From Paraburkholderia sp. BL10I2N1 (GTDB lineage: Bacteria; Pseudomonadota; Gammaproteobacteria; Burkholderiales; Burkholderiaceae): a stretch of DNA of 64,000 nucleotides. The DNA lies in assembly GCF_004361815.1 (NCBI RefSeq), contig NZ_SNWA01000001.1:1860001-1924000 (forward strand), given 5' to 3'. The notes under the pieces were generated by a model. It had not been told where the DNA came from, did no database searches, and saw only the letters and a list, made by a program, of their open reading frames with translations. Within the stretch, counting starts at the first letter, position 1. Every line of letters starts with the position of its first letter. Positions 17,380-25,525 of the stretch are shown here, piece after piece. A program made the position numbers and the translations under genes.

Positions 17380-19167
17380 ATGGGACAGTACGCCGCGCCG
17401 CTGCGCGACATGCAATTCGTGTTGCACGAGCTGCTCAACGTCGAAGCCGAGATCAGGCAGATGCCGAAGCACGCCGATCTCGACGCAGAAACGATCAACC
17501 AGGTGCTCGAAGAAGCCGGCAAGTTCTGCGCAGAGGTGCTGTTCCCGCTCAACCAGAGTGGAGATCAGGAAGGCTGCACGTACGAAGGTGATGGCGTCGT
17601 CGCGACGCCGAAGGGTTTCAAGGAAGCCTATCAGCAATACGTCGAAGCCGGCTGGCCGGCACTCGGCTGCGATCCGCAATACGGCGGCCAGGGCCTGCCC
17701 GCGTTCGTCAACAACGCGATGTACGAAATGCTGAACTCGGCGAACCAGGCCTGGACCATGTATCCGGGTCTGTCGCACGGCGCGTACGAATGTCTGCACG
17801 CGCACGGCACGCCGGAGCTGCAGCAACGCTATCTGCCGAAGCTGGTCTCCGGCACCTGGACGGGCACGATGTGCCTGACCGAGCCGCATTGCGGCACCGA
17901 TCTCGGCATCCTGCGTACGAAGGCCGAACCGGACAGCGATGGCTCGTACGCCATCAGCGGCACGAAAATCTTCATCTCGAGCGGCGAACACGACATGGCC
18001 GAGAATATCGTCCACCTGGTGCTCGCACGCCTGCCGGACGCGCCCCCAGGCACCAAGGGCATATCGCTTTTCATCGTGCCGAAGTTCATCCCGGACGAAG
18101 CGGGCGGTCCGGGCGAGCGCAACGGAGTGAAGTGCGGCTCGATCGAACACAAGATGGGCATTCACGGCAACGCCACGTGCGTGATCAATCTCGACAACGC
18201 GAAGGGCTGGATGGTCGGTGAGCCGAACAAGGGCCTCAACGCGATGTTCGTGATGATGAACGCGGCACGTCTGGGCGTCGGCATGCAAAGCCTCGGCCTG
18301 ACCGAAGTGGCTTATCAGAACTCGCTCACGTACGCGAAAGAGCGCCTGCAAATGCGTTCGCTTACCGGCCCGAAGGCGCCGGACAAGGCCGCGGACCCGA
18401 TCATCGTTCACCCGGACGTGCGTCGCATGCTGCTCACGCAGAAGGCCTACGCGGAAGGTGCGCGTGCGTTCTCGTACTGGTCCGCGCTGCAGATCGACAA
18501 GGAGCTGTCGCATGCGGATGAAGCGGCGCGCAAGGAAGCCGCCGACCTCGTCGCGCTGCTCACGCCGATCCTGAAGGCGTTCCTGTCGGACAACGCGTTC
18601 GAGGGCACCAACCACGCAATGCAGATCTATGGCGGCCATGGCTTCATCGCCGAGTGGGGCATGGAGCAGTACGTGCGCGACGCCCGCATCAACATGATCT
18701 ACGAAGGCACGAACGCGATCCAGTCGCTCGACCTGCTGGGCCGCAAGGTGCTCGGCGACATGGGCGCGAAGATGAAGAAATTCGGCAAGCTCGTCACGGA
18801 GTTCATCGACGCCGAAGGCGTAAAACCGGAGATGCAGGAGTTCATCAACCCGCTCGCGGACATCGGTGACAAGGTCCAGAAGCTGACGATGGAAATCGGC
18901 ATGAAGGCGATGCAGAACCCGGACGAAGTCGGCGCCGCCGCTGTGCCGTACCTGCGTACGGTCGGGCACCTCGTGTTCTCGTACTTCTGGGCACGCATGG
19001 CGCGCCTCGCGCTCGACAAGGAAGCTTCGGGCGATCCGTTCTACAAGGCCAAGCTCGCTACGGCACGCTTTTACTTCGCGAAGCTGCTGCCCGAAACGGC
19101 CATGACGATCCGCCAGGCTCGTGCCGGTTCGAAGTCGCTCATGGAAGTCGACGAAGCCCTGTTCTAG
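17380..19167 (+). CDS. Acyl-CoA dehydrogenase (large, C-terminal ACAD-type domain)
   Basis: 595 residues from ATG at 17380 (MGQYAAPLRDMQFVLHELL), with GGAGTGGAG just upstream. FAD flavoprotein that makes the trans-2 double bond in acyl-CoA. Seen: N-terminal helical domain, the middle-domain MCLTEPHCGTDLG and TKIFISSGEHD, then GGHGFIAEWGMEQYVRDAR and IYEGTNAIQSLDLLGRKVL. The length of about 595, against 380 for short-chain forms, and the extra C-terminal domain match the class often annotated as DmdC/AidB-like or long-chain dehydrogenases in Burkholderia. Chain-length preference is unknown. It is followed after 112 bp by the FadB-like gene. Confidence 0.93.
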   Translation: MGQYAAPLRDMQFVLHELLNVEAEIRQMPKHADLDAETINQVLEEAGKFCAEVLFPLNQSGDQEGCTYEGDGVVATPKGFKEAYQQYVEAGWPALGCDPQYGGQGLPAFVNNAMYEMLNSANQAWTMYPGLSHGAYECLHAHGTPELQQRYLPKLVSGTWTGTMCLTEPHCGTDLGILRTKAEPDSDGSYAISGTKIFISSGEHDMAENIVHLVLARLPDAPPGTKGISLFIVPKFIPDEAGGPGERNGVKCGSIEHKMGIHGNATCVINLDNAKGWMVGEPNKGLNAMFVMMNAARLGVGMQSLGLTEVAYQNSLTYAKERLQMRSLTGPKAPDKAADPIIVHPDVRRMLLTQKAYAEGARAFSYWSALQIDKELSHADEAARKEAADLVALLTPILKAFLSDNAFEGTNHAMQIYGGHGFIAEWGMEQYVRDARINMIYEGTNAIQSLDLLGRKVLGDMGAKMKKFGKLVTEFIDAEGVKPEMQEFINPLADIGDKVQKLTMEIGMKAMQNPDEVGAAAVPYLRTVGHLVFSYFWARMARLALDKEASGDPFYKAKLATARFYFAKLLPETAMTIRQARAGSKSLMEVDEALF

Positions 19168-19279
19168 CGCATCCTGGGCACGCGCTGCGCGGCAGGCCGT
19201 GCGGCAAACCGTGTGGCGCGCGCCCCGTCTCACACTCGCGTTTCCACGCGACCCTGCACAACTCCCCCGGAGGAACAAC

Positions 19280-21715
19280 GTGAGCAATCTGATCATTCGC
19301 AAGGTAGCCGTACTCGGCGCCGGCGTGATGGGCGCGCAGATCGCCGCGCACCTGATCAACGCCAAGGTGCCCGTACTGCTATTCGACCTGCCTGCGAAGG
19401 AAGGCCCGAAAAACGCGATCGCGCTGAAGGCGATCGAGAACCTGAAGAAGCTGTCGCCGGCGCCCTTCGGCATCAAGGACGATGCGCAATACATCCAGCC
19501 CGCGAACTACGACGACGACATCGCCAGGCTCGAAGAATGCGATCTCGTGATTGAAGCGATCGCCGAGCGCATGGACTGGAAGCACGATCTGTACAAAAAG
19601 GTATCGCCGCATATCGCACCGAACGCGATCTTCGCCACGAACACGTCGGGCCTGTCGATCACCGAACTGTCGAAAGGTTTTGCGGACGAGTTGAAGGCGC
19701 GTTTCTGTGGCGTGCACTTTTTCAATCCGCCACGCTACATGCACCTCGTCGAGCTGATTCCGACTGCAATGACGCGCCCGGAAATTCTCGACCAGCTCGA
19801 GTCGTTCCTGACGAGCGTCGTCGGCAAAGGCGTTGTGCGTGCGAAAGATACGCCGAACTTTATCGCCAACCGGGTCGGTATTTTCTCGATCCTGGCCGTC
19901 ATCACCGAAGCCGGGAAGTTCGGCCTGCGTTTCGATGAAGTCGACGATCTGACGGGCAGCCGTCTCGGCCGCGCGAAATCGGCGACCTTCCGTACCGCCG
20001 ATGTGGTCGGTCTCGACACGATGGCGCACGTCATCAAGACGATGCAGGACAACCTCGCCGACGATCCGTTCTTCCCGGTCTACGAGACGCCTGCCGTGCT
20101 CGCCGAACTCGTGAAGAAGGGCGCGCTGGGTCAGAAGACCGGCGCTGGCTTCTACAAGAAGGAAGGCAAGGCGATCAAGGTGCTCGACCCGAAGACGGGT
20201 GAGTACGTCGAAGGCGGCGCGAAGGCGGACGAACTGATCGGCCGCATCCTCAAGCGTCCGCCGGCGGAGCGTCTGAAGCTGCTGCGCGAATCGGAGCACC
20301 CGCAGGCGCAGTTCCTGTGGGCGATTTTCCGCGACGTGTTCCACTACATCGCTGTGCACCTTGAATCGATCGCCGACAACGCGCGCGATGTCGACCTCGC
20401 GATCCGCTGGGGTTTCGGCTGGAACGAAGGTCCGTTCGAAGGCTGGCAGACGGCGGGCTGGAAGCAGGTCGCCGACTGGGTGCAGGAAGACATTTCAGCG
20501 GGCAAGGCGCTTTCCAGCGCGCCGTTGCCTTCGTGGGTGTTCGACGGCGCAGTCGCAGAAAAGGGCGGTGTGCATACGAGCGAAGGTTCGTGGTCGCCGG
20601 CGTCGAAGTCGTTTGTGCCGCGCTCGTCGCTCGCCGTGTATGAAAGGCAGGTGTTCCGCGCACCACTCGCCGGTGAGACGGGCGTCGATCCGAAGACGTA
20701 CGGCAAGACGCTGTTCGAAACCGAAGCCGTGCGCGCATGGGTCGACGATCGTGCCGGGGAGAACGACGTCCTGATCGTGTCGTTCAAGAGCAAGATGAAC
20801 ACGATCGGACCGTCGGTGATCGACGGCCTCGTGCAGGCGATCGACCTCGCCGAGAAAGACTACAAGGGCGTGGTGATCTGGCAGCCGACGTCGCTGAAAC
20901 TCGGCACGCCGGGCGGCCCGTTCTCGGCCGGCGCGAATCTCGAAGAAGCGATGCCCGCGTTCATGATGGGCGGCGCCAAGGGCATCGAGCCGTTCGTGAA
21001 GAAATTCCAGCAGAGCATGCTGCGCGTGAAGTACGCGAGCGTCCCCGTGGTGGCTGCCGTGTCGGGCATCGCGCTGGGCGGCGGTTGCGAACTGGTGCTG
21101 CATAGCGCGAAGCGTGTCGCGCATGTCGAGAGCTATATCGGTCTCGTCGAAGTGGGCGTGGGCCTCGTGCCTGCCGGCGGCGGCCTGAAGGAAGTGGCGG
21201 TGCGCGCAGCGGAAGCGGCGAACGCGGTCGGCGCAACGAACGACCTGCTGCAGTTCGTGCAGAAGTCGTTCGAGAACGCGGCGATGGCGAAGGTTTCGGC
21301 CTCTGCGCTCGATGCCCGTGCGATGGGTTACCTGAAGCCGTCCGACACGATCGTCTTCAACGTGTTCGAACTGCTCGACACGGCGAAGAAGGAAGCGCGG
21401 GCGCTTGCCGCCGCGGGCTATCGTCCGCCGCTGCGCGCGACGCAGATTCCCGTCGCGGGCCGTTCGGCAATTTCGACGATCAAGTCCTCGCTCGTCAATA
21501 TGCGCGATGGCCGCTTCATCAGCGAGCACGATTTCCTGATCGCCAGCCGCATCGCGGAAGCGGTGTGCGGCGGCGATGTCGAAGCGGGCAGCCTCGTCGA
21601 CGAAGAATGGCTGCTGCAACTCGAGCGTCGTGCGTTTATCGACCTGCTCGGCACGCAAAAGACGCAGGAACGCATCATGGGCATGCTGCAGACCGGCAAG
21701 CCGGTACGGAACTGA
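19280..21715 (+). CDS. 3-hydroxyacyl-CoA dehydrogenase / enoyl-CoA hydratase fusion (FadB-like)
   Basis: 811 residues from GTG at 19280 (MSNLIIRKVAVLGAGVMGA); GGAGG at 19269-19273 fixes this start over a longer upstream frame. Order is dehydrogenase first: NAD-binding GAGVMGAQIAAHL near 14, GVHFFNPPRYMHLVEL near 148, 3HCDH C-terminal domain to about 400; then a crotonase-like domain (about 480-750, GPFSAGANLEEAM and GIALGGGCELVLHSA forming the oxyanion hole). This order is the reverse of E. coli FadB, which begins with the hydratase, and resembles the FadN type of Bacillus. It performs two successive beta-oxidation steps and precedes the thiolase gene by 82 bp. Confidence 0.94.
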   Translation: MSNLIIRKVAVLGAGVMGAQIAAHLINAKVPVLLFDLPAKEGPKNAIALKAIENLKKLSPAPFGIKDDAQYIQPANYDDDIARLEECDLVIEAIAERMDWKHDLYKKVSPHIAPNAIFATNTSGLSITELSKGFADELKARFCGVHFFNPPRYMHLVELIPTAMTRPEILDQLESFLTSVVGKGVVRAKDTPNFIANRVGIFSILAVITEAGKFGLRFDEVDDLTGSRLGRAKSATFRTADVVGLDTMAHVIKTMQDNLADDPFFPVYETPAVLAELVKKGALGQKTGAGFYKKEGKAIKVLDPKTGEYVEGGAKADELIGRILKRPPAERLKLLRESEHPQAQFLWAIFRDVFHYIAVHLESIADNARDVDLAIRWGFGWNEGPFEGWQTAGWKQVADWVQEDISAGKALSSAPLPSWVFDGAVAEKGGVHTSEGSWSPASKSFVPRSSLAVYERQVFRAPLAGETGVDPKTYGKTLFETEAVRAWVDDRAGENDVLIVSFKSKMNTIGPSVIDGLVQAIDLAEKDYKGVVIWQPTSLKLGTPGGPFSAGANLEEAMPAFMMGGAKGIEPFVKKFQQSMLRVKYASVPVVAAVSGIALGGGCELVLHSAKRVAHVESYIGLVEVGVGLVPAGGGLKEVAVRAAEAANAVGATNDLLQFVQKSFENAAMAKVSASALDARAMGYLKPSDTIVFNVFELLDTAKKEARALAAAGYRPPLRATQIPVAGRSAISTIKSSLVNMRDGRFISEHDFLIASRIAEAVCGGDVEAGSLVDEEWLLQLERRAFIDLLGTQKTQERIMGMLQTGKPVRN

Positions 21716-21747
21716 AGCGCGGCGCGGACCGCAACGAGATTGCATGG

Positions 21748-21781
21748 GACCGGACCAGGCGCTAAAGCGCTAAGTCCGGTC
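21748..21781 (+). repeat. Nested hairpin between fadB-like and thiolase genes
   Basis: Outer arms GACCGGAC (21748-21755) and GTCCGGTC (21774-21781) are exact reverse complements; inside them GCGCT-AA-AGCGC (21759-21770) forms a second perfect stem. No T tract follows, so it is not an obvious terminator. It ends 3 bp before the AAAGGAG ribosome-binding site of the thiolase gene. Confidence 0.8.
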
Positions 21782-21797
21782 GACAAAGGAGCTTCAA

Positions 21798-22997
21798 ATG
21801 ACAAAGCAATTGCAGGACGCATATATCGTCGCCGCCAGCCGCACCCCGATTGGCAAGGCGCCGCGTGGGATGTTCAAGAATACGCGCCCGGACGAACTGC
21901 TGGTGCACGCCATCAAGTCTGCGGTGGCGCAAGTGCCGGGCCTTGACACGAAGCTGATCGAAGACGCGATCATCGGTTGCGCGATTCCGGAAGCGGAACA
22001 AGGACTGAACGTTGCGCGGATGGGCGCGCTGCTCGCCGGCTTGCCGAACACGGTCGGCGGCGTCACGGTGAACCGCTTCTGCGCGTCCGGCCTGACCGCG
22101 CTCGCGATGGCGGCGGACCGCATTCGCGTCGGCGAATCGGACGCGATGATCGCGGGCGGCTGCGAATCGATGAGCATGGTGCCGATGATGGGCAACACGC
22201 CGTCGCTGTCGCCGCATATCTTCGACAGCAGCGAGAATGTCGGCATCGCGTACGGCATGGGGTTGACCGCGGAGAAGGTCGCCGAGCGCTGGAAGGTGAG
22301 CCGCGAAGCGCAGGACCAGTTCTCGGTCGAATCGCACCGCAAGGCGGTAGCAGCGCAACAGGCGGGTGAGTTCAACGACGAGATCGCGCCGTACACGATC
22401 GTCGAACGCTTCCCCGATCTCGCCGCCGGTGAGGTGAGGGTGAAGACGCGCGAAATCGCACTCGATGAAGGTCCGCGTCAGGACACGTCGATGGAAGGGC
22501 TTGCGAAGCTGCGCGCGGTGTTCGCGAACAAGGGTTCGGTGACGGCGGGCAACAGCTCGCAGACCTCGGACGGCGCGGGCGCGCTGATCGTGGTGTCGGA
22601 AAAAATGCTGAAGCAGTTCAACCTGACGCCGCTCGCACGTTTCGTCAGCTTTGCCGTGCGCGGCGTGCCGCCGGAGATCATGGGCATCGGTCCGAAGGAA
22701 GCGATTCCGGCCGCGCTGAAGGCCGCCGGCCTCAAGCAGGACGACATCGACTGGATCGAGCTGAATGAAGCGTTCGCGGCGCAGTCGCTGGCGGTGATCC
22801 AGGACCTCGGTCTGGATCCGTCGAAGATCAACCCGCTTGGCGGCGCGATTGCGCTCGGCCATCCGCTCGGCGCGACGGGCGCGATCCGTGCTTCGACGGT
22901 CGTGCATGGCCTGCGCCGCCGCAACCTGAGGTACGGGATGGTGACGATGTGCGTCGGTACCGGGATGGGCGCGGCAGGCATCATCGAACGCCTGTAA
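21798..22997 (+). CDS. fadA: Acetyl-CoA C-acyltransferase (3-ketoacyl-CoA thiolase)
   Basis: 399 residues. Thiolase catalysing CoA-dependent cleavage of 3-ketoacyl-CoA, the last step of beta-oxidation. Catalytic residues are visible: nucleophilic Cys in NRFCASGLTALAM near residue 95, His in GGAIALGHPLGATGA near 355 and Cys in MCVGTGMGAAGIIERL near 385. AAAGGAG at 21785-21791 gives a good ribosome-binding site. FadA and a FadB-type protein normally form an alpha2beta2 complex; the gene pair supports this. The symbol is by role; a FadI-type paralogue cannot be excluded. Confidence 0.93.
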   Translation: MTKQLQDAYIVAASRTPIGKAPRGMFKNTRPDELLVHAIKSAVAQVPGLDTKLIEDAIIGCAIPEAEQGLNVARMGALLAGLPNTVGGVTVNRFCASGLTALAMAADRIRVGESDAMIAGGCESMSMVPMMGNTPSLSPHIFDSSENVGIAYGMGLTAEKVAERWKVSREAQDQFSVESHRKAVAAQQAGEFNDEIAPYTIVERFPDLAAGEVRVKTREIALDEGPRQDTSMEGLAKLRAVFANKGSVTAGNSSQTSDGAGALIVVSEKMLKQFNLTPLARFVSFAVRGVPPEIMGIGPKEAIPAALKAAGLKQDDIDWIELNEAFAAQSLAVIQDLGLDPSKINPLGGAIALGHPLGATGAIRASTVVHGLRRRNLRYGMVTMCVGTGMGAAGIIERL

Positions 22998-23028
22998 ACG
23001 GCTCGCCCCGGCAGCGCAATACAGGACG

Positions 23029-23066
23029 AACGGTTCGCAGGTCGCGTGGCTTGCGAGCCGTTTTTT
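23029..23066 (+). terminator. Rho-independent terminator after the thiolase gene
   Basis: AACGGTTCGCA (23029-23039) pairs with TGCGAGCCGTT (23052-23062) with one G-T wobble, followed by T to 23066. It separates the thiolase gene from the enoyl-CoA hydratase gene. Confidence 0.85.
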
Positions 23067-23097
23067 CCACTCAGGAAGTCCGAAAGGTAACGAGGAG

Positions 23098-23868
23098 ATG
23101 GCGATGGATATTCTGGTTGGGTGCGCAGACGGCGTGCTGACGATTGCCTTCAACAGGCCGGAGAGGAAAAACGCGATCACGGCCGCGATGTACCAGACGA
23201 TGGCCGATGCGCTCGTCGATGCTCAGGCCGACGCGTCGGTGCGCGCGATCCTGATTCGCGGCAGCGCGGGCATTTTCAGCGCGGGCAACGATCTGGAAGA
23301 TTTCATGAAGGCGCCGCCGATGGGCGAGAACGCGCCGGTGTTCCAGTTCCTGCGCGCGATAAGCTCGGCCGAAAAGCCGGTTGTGGCGTCGGTGGCGGGT
23401 GCAGCGGTCGGGGTTGGCACGACGCTGCTGCTGCACTGCGACCTGGTGTATGCCGCGGAAACCGCCACTTTCTCGTTGCCGTTCAGCCAGTTGGGACTGT
23501 GTCCGGAAGCGGCCTCGTCGCTACTGCTGCAGCGTGTCGCGGGCTATCAGGGTGCGGCGGAAAAGCTGCTGCTCGGCGAAGCGTTCGATGCGAAGGAAGC
23601 GCAGCGCATGGGTTTTGTGAACCACCTGCTGGCGGCGAGCGAAGTAGATGCCTTTGCGCTCGCGCAGGCGGCGAAGCTGGCGGCGCTGCCGGCTTCTTCG
23701 CTGCGTGTCACGAAGTCGCTGATGAAGCGCGCGAGTCAGCACGAAATCCAGACGCAGATGAGCGAGGAAGCGGTGCACTTCGGCAAGATGCTGCTTGCGC
23801 CGGAAGCGCGCGAGGCTTTCAAGGCGTTCTTCGAGAAGCGCAAGCCTGATTTCCGGCAGTTCGACTGA
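23098..23868 (+). CDS. Enoyl-CoA hydratase/isomerase family protein
   Basis: 256 residues (254 if it starts at the second ATG, 23104). Crotonase fold: oxyanion-hole segments SAGIFSAGNDLEDFM near 62 and GAAVGVGTTLLLHCDLVYA near 102, and FSLPFSQLGLCPEAAS near 125. GAGGAG at 23092-23097 abuts the first ATG but is correctly spaced for 23104 (MDILVGCADGV), so 23104 is probably the real start. The glutamate usually at the second catalytic position is replaced by Pro-Glu context, so hydratase versus isomerase activity is open. It has its own transcription unit after the thiolase terminator. Confidence 0.9.
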   Translation: MAMDILVGCADGVLTIAFNRPERKNAITAAMYQTMADALVDAQADASVRAILIRGSAGIFSAGNDLEDFMKAPPMGENAPVFQFLRAISSAEKPVVASVAGAAVGVGTTLLLHCDLVYAAETATFSLPFSQLGLCPEAASSLLLQRVAGYQGAAEKLLLGEAFDAKEAQRMGFVNHLLAASEVDAFALAQAAKLAALPASSLRVTKSLMKRASQHEIQTQMSEEAVHFGKMLLAPEAREAFKAFFEKRKPDFRQFD

Positions 23869-23927
23869 GGCAGCGCTGTAGCTGTGATGTTTTCGGCGTC
23901 AGGGAAGCGTCACAGCCGGCGTCGCCA

Positions 23928-24749
23928 TCACCGCGTACCGTAGTCGACGTAGCTCGTTTCCCGGCAAAAGCTCACCAGCCGCAGATTCGCCTTCTTCGCG
24001 ATCGCGATTGCGAGCGACGACGGCGCGGAAATCGTCGCGATCATCGGCACACCGACGCGCGCCGCCTTGCGCACCAGTTCATAGCTTGCGCGGCTCGACA
24101 GAAAAACGAAGCCATCTCTGGTATCCGCGCGATCGAGCACCAGCTGGCCGATCAGCTTGTCGAGCGCGTTATGGCGGCCGACATCCTCGAACGCATGGCG
24201 GATCGCGCCCTGGGCGTCGCACCACGCGGCGGCGTGCAGCCCGCCTGTCAGGCGGGTGAGCGCCTGGTGGGCGGGCAGTTCGCGAGCGGCGCGCGCGATC
24301 GCGTCGGGCGCCAGGCGTTCCAGAAAGCCGGTATCCGGCACGACTTCCGGCTGCAGATCGAGCAGATCGATGCTTTCGATTCCGCACACGCCGCAGCCCG
24401 TGCGTCCTGCCAGTGCACGCCGTTTTTCCTTCAGCGCGACAAAAGCCTGCTGGACGACGGTCAACTGCACCTCGGCGTGCGGCAGCTCGCCGTCGTACAA
24501 CGCGACCTCGATGTCCTGAATGTCGCTGCCACGCTCGACGATCCCCTCCGAAATCGAAAAACCGACCGCAAAAGCTTCCAGGTCGCGCGGCGTGCACATC
24601 ATCACCGCGTGCGAAATGCCGTTGAAAACGAGCGCGACCGGCCATTCCTGGCCGACATGGTCGGCGACGGTTTCGATCGCCTCGCCCCGATGCCGGCGCA
24701 CCGTCTGTTCGACGGCGCCGGGCTGGCCGGCGGTTTCCAGTTCGTTCAA
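23928..24749 (-). CDS. fdhD: Formate dehydrogenase accessory sulfurtransferase
   Basis: 273 residues. FdhD moves sulfur from the IscS cysteine desulfurase to the molybdenum cofactor of formate dehydrogenase, which needs this step for activity. The conserved cysteine pair is in GRTGCGVCGIESID near 115-125, and the substrate-binding ARAAGLHAAAW-like region reads TGGLHAAAWCD near 175, with FEDVGRHNALDKLIG near 193. No formate dehydrogenase genes are in the window. It is convergent with the hydratase gene and divergent from the nitrate-reductase-associated gene. Confidence 0.95.
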   Translation of the reverse strand: MNELETAGQPGAVEQTVRRHRGEAIETVADHVGQEWPVALVFNGISHAVMMCTPRDLEAFAVGFSISEGIVERGSDIQDIEVALYDGELPHAEVQLTVVQQAFVALKEKRRALAGRTGCGVCGIESIDLLDLQPEVVPDTGFLERLAPDAIARAARELPAHQALTRLTGGLHAAAWCDAQGAIRHAFEDVGRHNALDKLIGQLVLDRADTRDGFVFLSSRASYELVRKAARVGVPMIATISAPSSLAIAIAKKANLRLVSFCRETSYVDYGTR

Positions 24750-24876
24750 AAGCAGACTCCTTCGATTTGTCGCGCGGGCGCAGCGGGCCGTGCGCGGTGC
24801 CGCTATCTCGCTAATAAGGTTCTAAAATACCTCAAGCCGGCATCGCGCGTTGCCTGTCATTCACGAGGACACTGTT

Positions 24877-25371
24877 ATGGGACTCAACGAGTCGCCCCTC
24901 CTGTTTAACTTTGAAATCGCCTCTTCGGAGAATCTCACCTTTATCCCGATGGCCGTGCGCTTCAATCTCGATCGCTTCGGCCTGCGCATTTCGCTTGCCC
25001 AGTGGCAGATGTTGCCGCTCGAAGACCGCAAGTTGCTGGCGCGCTTTCCGGTCGACGAAGACACCACCATCGAGCCGAATTTCGACCACGCGCTGTTTGA
25101 AATGCTGCGCACCCACGCGAACGTCGAGCCGGAGTGGTTCTCGCCCGACGAGGCACCCGCCTGGCGTGACACGGCCGCGGTGCCGGACGGCGTGGTGCAC
25201 CAGGCCATGGTCGCCCGGCTACGGGCGCCGACGCAGGAGCAATGGGCGCAACTCGATCCGTTCCAGCGTTACGTACTTGCCAAACTTTCGCGCAAACCGG
25301 AAGAAAATCACGATTTCGTCCCGGCGATGAGTGAATTCGGGCTCGCGATCTCCGGACACACACTCAGCTAG
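24877..25371 (+). CDS. Nitrate reductase associated protein (Nitr_red_assoc family)
   Basis: 164 residues from ATG at 24877 (MGLNESPLLFNFEIASSENL). The N-terminal FNFEIAS, FIPMAVRFNLDRFGLRISL, WQMLPLEDRKLLARFP and the central HALFEMLRTHA match a small family named because it lies next to assimilatory nitrate reductase genes in cyanobacteria and others. Biochemical role is unknown. Here it is divergent from fdhD, another molybdoenzyme factor, which is the only contextual hint. A TAAAAT hexamer at 24823-24828 may be its -10. No signal peptide or membrane helix. Confidence 0.82.
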   Translation: MGLNESPLLFNFEIASSENLTFIPMAVRFNLDRFGLRISLAQWQMLPLEDRKLLARFPVDEDTTIEPNFDHALFEMLRTHANVEPEWFSPDEAPAWRDTAAVPDGVVHQAMVARLRAPTQEQWAQLDPFQRYVLAKLSRKPEENHDFVPAMSEFGLAISGHTLS

Positions 25372-25395
25372 GGAACAGTCTTTTCGTCCTGGCCC

Positions 25396-25422
25396 TCAAC
25401 TTTTTCCGGGCGCCGCCGTTAT
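25396..25422 (+). promoter_or_regulatory. Candidate sigma-28 (FliA) promoter before the GGDEF-EAL gene
   Basis: TCAACTTT, an 11-bp spacer, then GCCGTTAT. Against the FliA consensus TAAAGTTT-N11-GCCGATAA this is 6 of 8 in each element with exact spacing. It lies 104 bp before the start codon, a normal distance. Chance matches are possible in a GC-rich gap. Confidence 0.35.
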
Positions 25423-25525
25423 CCATGGGTTAGCGCGTATAAGAGCCGCGTTCGTGCCGCTGCATCCCACGAAGAGCGGGCCTGCCGGGCGCACCGCCCG
25501 CGGAACGATCCGACGTTCGGAACCC

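Noticed and set aside
17350..19494. 714-codon minus-strand frame opposite the acyl-CoA dehydrogenase gene
   Set aside because: No recognisable domain; the plus strand encodes a complete flavoprotein.
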